A stretch of DNA of 64,000 nt. Source: JALORV01 sp035429805 (lineage in GTDB: Bacteria; Pseudomonadota; Gammaproteobacteria; Burkholderiales; Burkholderiaceae_F). The position numbers and the translations under genes were made by a program. Below the pieces are notes generated by a model. That model saw only the letters and a list, made by a program, of their open reading frames with translations, searched no databases and was not told the DNA's origin. The stretch lies in the NCBI GenBank assembly GCA_035429805.1, contig DAOMFL010000008.1, positions 1 through 64,000 of the forward strand, given 5' to 3'. Shown here piece by piece: positions 57,332-64,000 of the stretch (positions are counted from its first letter, which is position 1; every line of letters starts with the position of its first letter).

Positions 57332-57355
57332 TTCCGGCACGGTCACGTGCCGGAA
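57332..57355 (+). promoter_or_regulatory. hairpin overlapping the ribosome-binding region of the Mrr-like gene
   Basis: Perfect 10-bp stem TTCCGGCACG/CGTGCCGGAA with a GTCA loop; the right arm ends in GGAA, the only Shine-Dalgarno-like sequence, 10 bases before the GTG start. Folding would hide it. The seven T just before the stem do not fit a plus-strand terminator. The 254-base spacer 57112-57365 otherwise shows no gene. Confidence 0.45.
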
Positions 57356-57365
57356 CTGCATCAGC

Positions 57366-58262
57366 GTGTCTTCTTTGCTGTTCGGCATCGGCGTACTGGT
57401 TGTGCTCGCGGGGCTCTACCTGTGGGCGCGCCGGCGGGCCGATTCGATTCGCGAGCAGGCCGCGCGGCGCGAGCAGGCAGCCATGGCGCAGATGCTGAGC
57501 AGCACTTCGGAACCCAAGCCGAACAAAGCCGCGCCCGCTCCGGCCGTCGAGGAAATCGATCACGCGGCGCTGATCCGCAAGGCGCACGGCGAAGCCGCCG
57601 AACAGGACAATGCCAGCAAGGACCTGCCGCCGATCGAATACGACCTGAAGAAGAGTTCCGAGGGGTCACGTGCGTTGACGCCGGCCGAGGAGGCCGCGGC
57701 AGGGCTCGACCCGATCGAAGAACTGATCTCGCAGATCATGGTGGACGACACCGCCCGACGCCCTGCGCGGGCCGTGAGCCCCCCGGCGCCGGAGCCGAAG
57801 CGCCCCAGCGCTGCGGCGCGTGCCGCGGCGCGCGAAAGCGCCCCGATGCTCGATTCGATGGCACCCTCCGTGCCGCTGCGCGAACTGGTGCTGGCGTGGT
57901 ACGAATCGCGCGGCTACCGGCAGGTACCGGCCTCGCCGGCCGTGTGGCCGATCGAACTCGTGCTGCGGCATCGTGACGACCCGTCCCGCGCCTACGCGTT
58001 CGTGGTGCAGACTGACAACGTGTCGGTCGATCGCATCACCGCACTGATCGAACAGGCGCGTGAAATCGGCATGCTGCGCGTGGCCGTGATCGCCGAGGCA
58101 GGCTACGAGCGCGGCGCCAAGGAAGTTGCAAAGCGCAAGAACGTGCGCCTGATCGACCGTCCGACGATGGACGCCGAACTCTCCGAACTGCAGCTCGAAA
58201 CGGCCGCCAAGATCATCGCGGTCGCACGCAAGAGGGCGTCGCCCGAAGCGTCGGCCGCGTAG
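57366..58262 (+). CDS. membrane-anchored Mrr-like restriction-endonuclease-fold protein
   Basis: A 298-residue protein starting at GTG. Residues 4-21 are a transmembrane anchor (LLFGIGVLVVLAGLYLWA), residues 25-170 a low-complexity linker, and residues about 175-280 a domain resembling the Mrr nuclease fold (ELVLRHRDD..., ITALIEQAREIGMLRVAVIA, AKRKNVRLIDRPTM). The position of the usual catalytic QxK reads QTD (FVVQTDNVS), so nuclease activity is doubtful. Function unknown; the Mrr relation is my inference from the pattern. Confidence 0.75.
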   Translation: MSSLLFGIGVLVVLAGLYLWARRRADSIREQAARREQAAMAQMLSSTSEPKPNKAAPAPAVEEIDHAALIRKAHGEAAEQDNASKDLPPIEYDLKKSSEGSRALTPAEEAAAGLDPIEELISQIMVDDTARRPARAVSPPAPEPKRPSAAARAAARESAPMLDSMAPSVPLRELVLAWYESRGYRQVPASPAVWPIELVLRHRDDPSRAYAFVVQTDNVSVDRITALIEQAREIGMLRVAVIAEAGYERGAKEVAKRKNVRLIDRPTMDAELSELQLETAAKIIAVARKRASPEASAA

Positions 58263-58289
58263 CGCCGTCGTCGGCGCGTCCGTGCGCCG

Positions 58290-58526
58290 CTAGCCGCCGC
58301 GCCGTTCCAGTTCCGCAATGCGCCGCTCGAGTTCCTCGAGCCGCTCGCGCGCCCGCGCCAGCACTTTGCTCTGGGTATCGAACTCCTCGCGTGTCACGAG
58401 TTCGAGTCGCGCGAACTGCTGCGTCAGCAGCGCCTTGAGGTTCTTCTGCAGGTCGGCCGCGGGGGTCTGCTGAATCACCGCGTTGACGCGGTCCTGCAGG
58501 TCGTCGAGAAACGAAGTCTTGTCCAT
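58290..58526 (-). CDS. ubiK: ubiquinone biosynthesis accessory factor UbiK
   Basis: A 78-residue coiled-coil protein of the BMFP/YqiC family (LDDLQDRVNAVIQQTPAADL, then RLELVTREEFDTQSKVLARA and a heptad-rich end). UbiK assists the soluble Ubi complex in ubiquinone synthesis. It stands alone on the minus strand, convergent with the Mrr-like gene (27-base gap) and divergent from the torF-glnK-amtB operon. Confidence 0.92.
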   Translation of the reverse strand: MDKTSFLDDLQDRVNAVIQQTPAADLQKNLKALLTQQFARLELVTREEFDTQSKVLARARERLEELERRIAELERRGG

Positions 58527-58726
58527 GACGTTGCTGCGGCGGGGACGCCGGCGCGAGTGCGCGCCGCAGTCTAGCAGCGCACCGCTGTCGTCCTTTTCGA
58601 GGGCGCGAACCGAATGCGTGCGGGTCCGGTGAGCAGAGACGGGGCGTCGGCGCCCTGATTTGGCGCGGACGCGTCCTTAGTCGGCCGGTTTTGCACCGTT
58701 CGGGGGCGATTTTGGCAACGCAGCAA

Positions 58727-58742
58727 TTGGCACACATGTTGC
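58727..58742 (+). promoter_or_regulatory. sigma-54 promoter of torF-glnK-amtB
   Basis: TTGGCAC (58727-58733), five bases, then TTGC (58739-58742) matches the -24/-12 consensus (TTGGCAC-N5-TTGC) at all invariant positions with exact spacing. It lies 50 bases before torF. TGCACC at 58692 could be half of an NtrC site, but its partner (GGGGCG) is poor and it is closer than usual. Confidence 0.85.
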
Positions 58743-58791
58743 GTAAGAGCCTTCCGAGCCTTGCTCCCACCTCTCTCGAAAGGACGACCAC

Positions 58792-59577
58792 ATGAAGAAG
58801 CCAATCGTTGCCGCCGCTGTCGCTGCGGCCTGCTCTACTCCGATGCTCGCGGCTGCACAGACCGCGGCCGCGCCGGCCAAACCGGAGCCGGAGTACACGC
58901 TGACCGGCAACCTGACGATCGCCAGCGATTACCGCTTCCGCGGCTTCACGCAGACCGACTATCAGCCCGCCATCCAGGGCGGCGTCGACTTCGCGCACAA
59001 GTCGGGTTTCTATCTTGGCAACTGGAACTCGAACGTGTCGTCGGGCATTTTCAACGGCGCGCCGATCGAGATGGACTTCTACGGCGGCTACAAGCACTCC
59101 TTCGGCGACTTCGGGCTCGACGTCGGCCTGCTGTACTACTACTACCCGGGTACCGGCGAGTACGGACCGTACAAGGCCAAGAACTTCGAGGGCTACATCG
59201 GCGGCTCGTACGGCCCGGTGTCGGTGAAGTATTCCTACGCGTTCACGAACTTCTTCGGCATCGAGGCGCCGGGCTACAACACGAAGGGCTCGCAGTACCT
59301 CGACTTCTCCGGCAGCTACCCGATCGGCGAGTTTGCGATCGTCGGGCACGCCGGATGGCAGTTCGTGAAGAACTACGAAAACATCAACACCACCATCAAC
59401 AAGGACAACGTCTGGGACTACAAGCTTGGCGGCACGTGGGACATCGGTGGCTCGGGCTGGGTGGTCGGCGCCTTCTGGGTCGGCACGAGCGAAAAGGACT
59501 TCTTCGCCACTGCCGAGAACCCGCCGCGCGGTGCCGGCCGAAGCGGCTTCCTGGCGTCGCTGACCAAGACGTTCTGA
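58792..59577 (+). CDS. TorF family putative porin
   Basis: A 261-residue outer-membrane protein with a signal peptide (MKKPIVAAAVAAACSTPMLA, cleavage near AAA-QT) and a barrel of alternating strands. It begins with the TorF/Gcw_chp pattern LTIASDYRFRGFTQTDYQPA and ends in an aromatic-terminated strand (ASLTKTF). It probably forms a channel; its place before glnK-amtB under a sigma-54 promoter suggests passage of a nitrogen compound under starvation. That substrate link is inference. Confidence 0.9.
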   Translation: MKKPIVAAAVAAACSTPMLAAAQTAAAPAKPEPEYTLTGNLTIASDYRFRGFTQTDYQPAIQGGVDFAHKSGFYLGNWNSNVSSGIFNGAPIEMDFYGGYKHSFGDFGLDVGLLYYYYPGTGEYGPYKAKNFEGYIGGSYGPVSVKYSYAFTNFFGIEAPGYNTKGSQYLDFSGSYPIGEFAIVGHAGWQFVKNYENINTTINKDNVWDYKLGGTWDIGGSGWVVGAFWVGTSEKDFFATAENPPRGAGRSGFLASLTKTF

Positions 59578-59609
59578 CGAATCATTCCGCAACGAACAGG
59601 ACCTGATAC

Positions 59610-59948
59610 ATGAAACTCATCACCGCCATCATCAAGCCGTTCAAGCTTGACGAGGTGCGTGAGGCGCTGAGCGGCGTTGGCGTTCAGGGCATCACGGTCA
59701 CCGAGGTCAAGGGCTTCGGACGGCAGAAGGGCCACACGGAGCTGTATCGCGGCGCCGAGTACGTGGTCGACTTCCTCCCCAAAGTGAAGATCGAAGCCGC
59801 CATCGCGGACGACATCGTCGAGCGTGCGATCGAGGCCATCGAGGGCTCGGCGCGCACCGGCAAGATCGGCGACGGCAAGATCTTCGTCTATGACCTCGAG
59901 CAGGTCGTCCGCATCCGCACCGGTGAAACCGGCAAGGACGCGCTCTAA
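59610..59948 (+). CDS. glnK: nitrogen regulatory P-II protein (GlnK)
   Basis: A 112-residue P-II signal protein. The T-loop tyrosine that is uridylylated is Tyr51 (YRGAEY). The start MKLITAIIKPFKLDEVREAL and the end with ATP-binding GKIGDGKIFV are typical. It reports 2-oxoglutarate and ATP/ADP levels and blocks AmtB when nitrogen is plentiful. The gene lies between torF (32 bases) and amtB (19 bases) in one operon. Confidence 0.96.
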   Translation: MKLITAIIKPFKLDEVREALSGVGVQGITVTEVKGFGRQKGHTELYRGAEYVVDFLPKVKIEAAIADDIVERAIEAIEGSARTGKIGDGKIFVYDLEQVVRIRTGETGKDAL

Positions 59949-59967
59949 CCCACCCACGAGGACGCTC

Positions 59968-61572
59968 ATGAAGAAACTGATCGCATTACTCCTCACGGTG
60001 GGGGCCTTCGCCCTGGCGGCGCCTGCGCATGCGCAGGGCGGTGGCGCATCTCACGGTGACGCTGCGGCGCCGAAGACAACGCCGATGGAACCGGCCAAGG
60101 CGGTCGAGGCCGCAAAGGATGCCGTCAAGGCGGCAGAAGCCGCCGTCGCGCCGGCCAAGACCGAAGAAAAGGCAGTCACGGTCACCGAAACCGTCAAGGT
60201 CACCGAGACCGTGAAGGTCGAAGAAGAGGCCGAGGAAGCCGCGGCGGCACCGAAGATCGAAAAGGCCGACACGGCGTTCATGTATGTCGCGACGATCATG
60301 GTCATCCTGATGACCATTCCGGGGCTGGCGCTCTTCTACGGCGGCCTGGTGCGCTCGAAGAACATGCTGAGCGTGCTGATGCAGGTCTTCGTGATCTTCT
60401 CGCTGATCTCGGTCCTGTGGGTCATCTATGGCTACACGCTGGCGTTTGGTGGGCCGGGAGCGTTCTACGGCAACTTCTCGAAGCTGTTCCTGGCGGGCGT
60501 GAATGCCGAGTCGGCGGCGGCGACGTTCAGCAAGGGCGTCTACATCCCTGAACTGCTGTTCGTCGCATTCCAGTGCACCTTCGCTGCCATCACTTGTGCG
60601 CTGATCGTCGGCGCCTATGCAGAACGCATGAAGTTCTCCGCGGTTCTGCTCTTCTCGGTGCTCTGGTTCACGTTCTCGTACCTGCCCATGGCGCACGCGG
60701 TCTGGTACTGGGACGGTCCGGACGCGATCAAGGACCAGGCGACGCTCGATGCGGTGGTGGCCAACGCCGGCTGGCTCTGGGCCAAGGGCGCGCTCGACTT
60801 TGCCGGCGGCACCGTCGTGCACATCAACGCCGGTATCGCCGGCCTCGTGGCCGCTTACATGGTCGGCAAGCGCATCGGCTACGGCAAGGAGTCGATGGCG
60901 CCGCACAGCCTGACGCTGACGATGGTCGGTGCCGCGCTTCTGTGGGTGGGCTGGTTCGGCTTCAATGCCGGCTCCAACCTCGAGGCCAACGGCGTTGCCG
61001 CGTTTGCCTTCGTCAACACGCTGCTTGCCACCGCGGTCGCGGTGCTCGCGTGGATGTTCGCGGAGTGGATGGTGAAGGGCAAACCGTCGATGCTGGGCGC
61101 GGCGTCGGGTGCCGTCGCCGGACTGGTGGCGATCACGCCGGCGTGCGGCTTCGTCGGCATCATCGGTGCGCTCGTCATCGGCATCGCGGCCGGCCTGGTG
61201 TGCTTCTGGGGCGTGACCGGGCTGAAGCGCATGCTGAACGTCGACGATGCGCTCGACGTCTTCGGCGTGCACGGCGTCGGCGGCATCGTCGGCGCGCTGC
61301 TGACCGGAGTCTTCGCGGCCCCTTCGCTCGGCGGTGCGGGCGTCTGCAACTACATCACCAACAAGTGCGGCGATGCGGCCGACTTTCCCGGCATTGCCGC
61401 CCAGGTCTGGGTGCAGTTCCAGGCCGTGCTTACCGCGGTCGTGCTTTCGGCCGTGGTGTCGCTGGTGGCCTTGTACCTCGTCAAGATGATCACCGGGTTG
61501 CGCGTCACTCCGGAGGAGGAGCGCGAAGGCCTGGACACGACGTATCACGGCGAGTCCGCGTACCACATGTAG
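59968..61572 (+). CDS. amtB: ammonium transporter AmtB with long N-terminal extension
   Basis: A 534-residue ammonium channel. The conserved core (about 110-520) has ALFYGGLVRSKNML, GGTVVHINAG (pore His) and FGVHGVGGI (second pore His). Before it lie a signal peptide (MKKLIALLLTVGAFALAAPA) and a periplasmic Ala/Lys/Glu-rich stretch (about 22-95) with repeated TETVKV units, so the mature N-terminus is far longer than in E. coli AmtB. The ATG at 59968 is the only start that gives the signal peptide. It is partnered with GlnK. Confidence 0.95.
   Translation: MKKLIALLLTVGAFALAAPAHAQGGGASHGDAAAPKTTPMEPAKAVEAAKDAVKAAEAAVAPAKTEEKAVTVTETVKVTETVKVEEEAEEAAAAPKIEKADTAFMYVATIMVILMTIPGLALFYGGLVRSKNMLSVLMQVFVIFSLISVLWVIYGYTLAFGGPGAFYGNFSKLFLAGVNAESAAATFSKGVYIPELLFVAFQCTFAAITCALIVGAYAERMKFSAVLLFSVLWFTFSYLPMAHAVWYWDGPDAIKDQATLDAVVANAGWLWAKGALDFAGGTVVHINAGIAGLVAAYMVGKRIGYGKESMAPHSLTLTMVGAALLWVGWFGFNAGSNLEANGVAAFAFVNTLLATAVAVLAWMFAEWMVKGKPSMLGAASGAVAGLVAITPACGFVGIIGALVIGIAAGLVCFWGVTGLKRMLNVDDALDVFGVHGVGGIVGALLTGVFAAPSLGGAGVCNYITNKCGDAADFPGIAAQVWVQFQAVLTAVVLSAVVSLVALYLVKMITGLRVTPEEEREGLDTTYHGESAYHM
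60175..60230 (+). repeat. TETVKV-coding short repeat in amtB extension
   Basis: The codons for VTVTETVKV-TETVKVEE repeat a TETVKV unit twice, inside the charged periplasmic extension of AmtB. Confidence 0.7.
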
Positions 61573-61583
61573 AAATGGATTGG

Positions 61584-61605
61584 ACCCGGGAGGCGACTCC
61601 CGGGT
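61584..61605 (+). terminator. GNRA-loop hairpin after amtB
   Basis: Perfect 9-bp stem ACCCGGGAG/CTCCCGGGT with a GCGA tetraloop, 12 bases after the amtB stop; no T-tract. Probably a 3'-end stabiliser working with the terminator at 61700. Confidence 0.55.
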
Positions 61606-61699
61606 GTCCGCCGGGCCGGCCCGGCGCCGGTATGGCGGACTGCAGATTGTGTCTCCCTAGCTCGCCGGGCCACCTCGGCCCACTCGTGGCGAACTTTGA

Positions 61700-61727
61700 C
61701 GGGCACCCGGCGGGTGCCCGCTTTTTT
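61700..61727 (+). terminator. Rho-independent terminator of the torF-glnK-amtB operon
   Basis: Stem CGGGCACCC (61700-61708)/GGGTGCCCG (61712-61720) with a GGC loop, then C and six T. The 285-base spacer 61573-61857 holds this and the preceding hairpin and no gene. Confidence 0.88.
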
Positions 61728-61857
61728 CTTGGACCGGCGACCTGCTTCGGTGACCCTTGCGCGCGACCGGGACGGCGGCAGCGCAGCGGTACACTGCCTG
61801 TCCCAAAGACCCGGCGCGGCCGACCACTCCGTGGCGCGCGCAAAAGGCGACCCTGCC

Positions 61858-63192
61858 GTGTCCACCCTCGCTGTTCCCCGACTGGTCACTGCCAACGCCG
61901 GCCCCCTGCTGGCGCTCGAACAGAAGATCGTCGATGCGATGCCGGCGATCGAGCGCTGGTTCCGCCTGCAGTGGCAGGACCACACGCCGCCGTTCTACGG
62001 CTCGGTCGACCTGCGCAACGCGGGCTACAAGCTGGCGCCTGTCGACATGAACCTGTTTCCCGGCGGGTTCAACAACCTCTCCGAGGAGATGCTGCCGTGC
62101 GCGGTGCAGGCCGCGCAGTCGGCGATCGAGCATCTTTGTCCTGATGCCCGCAACCTGGTTCTGGTGCCGGAGCGGCATACGCGCAACCTGTTCTATCTCG
62201 CCAACGTCGCGCGACTGGCGCGCATCCTGCGGCAGACCGGCCTCGATGTGCGCATCGGCTCGCTGTCGGACGAGATCAAGGGGCCGACGCGCATCGAGCT
62301 GCCAAGCGGCGACGTGCTGACGGTCGAGCCGCTGGTCCGGCAGGGCGGCAAGGTCGGCGTCGCGGGATTCACGCCCTGCGCCCTGCTGCTGAACAACGAC
62401 CTTTCGGCCGGCATTCCGCCGATCCTGCGCGATCTCGACGACCAGATCGTCGCGCCGCCGCTGCAGGCCGGCTGGGCGATCCGGCGCAAGTCGAATCATT
62501 TCGCGGCCTACGACGTCGTGGCTGCCGAATTCGCGCAGCTGATCGACATCGATCCGTGGCTCATCAATCCGGCTTTCGGTCGCTGCGGCGAGGTCAACTT
62601 CCACGAGCGTGCCGGCGAAGAGTGTCTCGCCAGCAACATCGACTTCGTGCTCGGCAGGATGCGGGAGAAGTACCGCGAGCACGGCATCGAAGACACGCCG
62701 TATGTCGTCGTCAAGGCGGACGCCGGCACCTACGGCATGGGCGTGATGACCGTGAAGGACGCTTCAGAAGTCATCGGGCTGAACCGCAAGCAGCGCAACA
62801 AGATGTCGGTCGTCAAGGAGGGCCTCGAAGTGCACGAGGTCATCATCCAGGAAGGCGTCCCGACGATGGAACTGGTCGACAACGCGGTCGCGGAGCCTGT
62901 CGTCTACATGATCGACCGCTATGTCGTCGGCGGTTTCTACCGCGTACATACCGAGCGCGGTCGCGACGAGAATCTGAACGCGCCGGGCATGCATTTCGTC
63001 CCGCTCGCCTTTGCCGGCAGCTGCAATCTGCCGGATTGCGACAGTGCGGCCGGCGAGAGCGCGGCCAACCGCTTCTACGCGTACGGCGTCATTGCGCGCC
63101 TCGCGCTGCTGGCCGCATCGGTCGAACTCGAGCGCACCGCGCATCGCGTCGAACACGCCTCCGCTGCCGTGATGGCGGCGGTTGCCGGCTGA
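61858..63192 (+). CDS. gshA: glutamate-cysteine ligase (betaproteobacterial type)
   Basis: Makes gamma-glutamylcysteine, the first step of glutathione synthesis. The 444-residue protein is of the GshA type found in betaproteobacteria and Acidithiobacillus, not the E. coli type: VDLRNAGYKLAPVDMNLFPGG, LVPERHTRNLFY, VVKADAGTYGMGVMTV (ATP-grasp-like) and MIDRYVVGGFYRVH. GTG at 61858 is preferred; an earlier GTG at 61831 would add nine residues. gshB follows 25 bases later. Confidence 0.93.
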   Translation: MSTLAVPRLVTANAGPLLALEQKIVDAMPAIERWFRLQWQDHTPPFYGSVDLRNAGYKLAPVDMNLFPGGFNNLSEEMLPCAVQAAQSAIEHLCPDARNLVLVPERHTRNLFYLANVARLARILRQTGLDVRIGSLSDEIKGPTRIELPSGDVLTVEPLVRQGGKVGVAGFTPCALLLNNDLSAGIPPILRDLDDQIVAPPLQAGWAIRRKSNHFAAYDVVAAEFAQLIDIDPWLINPAFGRCGEVNFHERAGEECLASNIDFVLGRMREKYREHGIEDTPYVVVKADAGTYGMGVMTVKDASEVIGLNRKQRNKMSVVKEGLEVHEVIIQEGVPTMELVDNAVAEPVVYMIDRYVVGGFYRVHTERGRDENLNAPGMHFVPLAFAGSCNLPDCDSAAGESAANRFYAYGVIARLALLAASVELERTAHRVEHASAAVMAAVAG

Positions 63193-63217
63193 CGTACGGC
63201 GCCCGGAGAGCCGGCGG

Positions 63218-64000
63218 ATGGCGCTCGATCTGCTCTTCGTCGTCGATCCGCTCGACGAACTGAAGGCCTACAAGGATTCGAGCGTCGCGATGATGCGCGA
63301 AGCGGCGCAGCGCGGACACCGGATCTTCGCGGCAACGCCGGCGAAACTCGCGGCGACTAAGAGCGCAGTGAGCGCGCAGGCCCGTCGCCTGCAGATGAAG
63401 GCCGACGATCACGACTGGTATGCCGATCTGGGCGTGCAGGAGCGCGACCTGGCGTCGTTTTCCCATGTGCTGATGCGCAAGGATCCGCCGTTCGACGTCG
63501 AATTCCTGAGCGCAACGCTGCTGCTGTCGCGCGCCGCAGCTTTGGGCGCGCGCGTCGTCAACGACGCGCGGGCGCTGCGCGACCACAACGAGAAACTCGC
63601 GATCCTCGAGTTCCCGCAGTTCACGGTGCCGACGCTCGTCACCCGCGAAGTCGACCGCATCCGCTCTTTCTGGGCGGATCACGAAGACATCGTGGTGAAG
63701 CCGCTGGACGGCATGGGCGGCACCGGGGTGTTCCGGCTGCAGCCCGGCGACCCGAACGCCGGTTCGATCCTCGAGACCGTGACGGTGCGCGGCGCACGAA
63801 CGGCGATGGCACAGAAGTTCATCCCGGCGATCCGCGACGGCGACAAGCGCGTGCTCGTCATCGATGGCGCGCCGGTGCCCTACTGCCTGGCGCGCATCCC
63901 GAAGGCGGGTGAGACGCGCGGCAATCTCGCCGCGGGCGGCACGGGCCGGGCGCAACCGCTGAGCGAACGAGACCGAGCCATCGCGACGGTCGTCGGCCAG
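63218..64000 (+). CDS. gshB: glutathione synthetase, 3' end beyond the window
   Basis: Adds glycine to gamma-glutamylcysteine. The frame is open to the window end, giving the first 261 residues of an ATP-grasp enzyme usually about 315 long. GshB landmarks are DPLDELKAYKDSSVAMMREA at the N-terminus, VNDARALRDHNEKL, VKPLDGMGGTGVFRL (ATP-binding loop) and RIPKAGETRGNLAAGG. GGAGAG lies seven bases before the ATG. It forms an operon with gshA. Confidence 0.95.
   Translation, partial: MALDLLFVVDPLDELKAYKDSSVAMMREAAQRGHRIFAATPAKLAATKSAVSAQARRLQMKADDHDWYADLGVQERDLASFSHVLMRKDPPFDVEFLSATLLLSRAAALGARVVNDARALRDHNEKLAILEFPQFTVPTLVTREVDRIRSFWADHEDIVVKPLDGMGGTGVFRLQPGDPNAGSILETVTVRGARTAMAQKFIPAIRDGDKRVLVIDGAPVPYCLARIPKAGETRGNLAAGGTGRAQPLSERDRAIATVVGQ

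Noticed and set aside
58692..58708. NtrC binding site upstream of the sigma-54 promoter
   Set aside because: TGCACC is a good half-site, but the other half (GGGGCG) is poor and the position is closer than usual, so I do not list it as a feature.

Overview
The window is about 64 kb of high-GC bacterial chromosome. It looks like a betaproteobacterium, most likely of Burkholderiales type. The evidence is the gene order smg-dprA-lysM / def / fmt-rsmB-DUF4390-ntrY-ntrX-trkA / trkH, the lineage-typical small families DUF3567 and DUF1840, a GshA of the betaproteobacterial type, and a torF-glnK-amtB locus. A run of exactly 100 N (1187-1286) inside topB marks this as a scaffolded draft or metagenome assembly. 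I see no rRNA, tRNA, CRISPR array, insertion sequence or prophage gene.

Layout. 1-6.2 kb (minus strand): an edge-truncated EF-hand lipoprotein, topB (with the gap), smg, dprA and a LysM protein. 6.5-13.3 kb: def, then an inserted minus-strand lipid module (WS/DGAT acyltransferase plus two alpha/beta hydrolases), then fmt-rsmB-DUF4390. 13.4-24.9 kb: ntrY, a short NtrX-like regulator, trkA, a three-gene TRAP transporter, trkH, a CxCC mini-protein and a hydrolase. 25-34.4 kb: DUF3567, a GMC oxidoreductase, metH, a small lipoprotein, a VOC protein, and the AmmeMemoRadiSam pair (a MEMO-AMMECR1 fusion plus a radical SAM enzyme).

34.3-47.5 kb is the most unusual region. A tightly overlapping minus-strand operon encodes a VIT-only protein, a VIT/VWA protein ending in a PEP-CTERM-like sorting tail, an exosortase, an EpsI-like periplasmic protein, and a membrane-anchored GT51 peptidoglycan glycosyltransferase. 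A direct repeat TTCAC-N6-TTCAC, matching the known CreB operator, lies about 100 bases upstream of this operon. CreB and CreC themselves are encoded 4-6 kb away, in an operon with a diguanylate cyclase and without creD beside them. Between the two lie two small unknown secreted or membrane proteins and a divergent hybrid-kinase/LuxR-regulator pair. I infer a dedicated one-target exosortase surface system under CreBC control. It would parallel the proteobacterial dedicated sortase systems, which also pair a VIT/VWA target with a kinase and a regulator.

47.6-64 kb: DUF1840, a small membrane protein, ribosomal protein THX, a lipoprotein, an omega-aminotransferase with CoA-acylating semialdehyde dehydrogenase (beta-alanine or methylmalonate-semialdehyde route), DAHP synthase, a patatin-barrel protein, comM, a membrane-anchored Mrr-like protein, ubiK, a sigma-54-type promoter followed by torF-glnK-amtB (nitrogen response), and gshA-gshB (glutathione synthesis; gshB runs off the end).

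How the parts connect: dprA and comM suggest competence for transformation. NtrYX, GlnK and AmtB cover nitrogen sensing. TrkA and TrkH form a potassium uptake system, split here by the TRAP genes.
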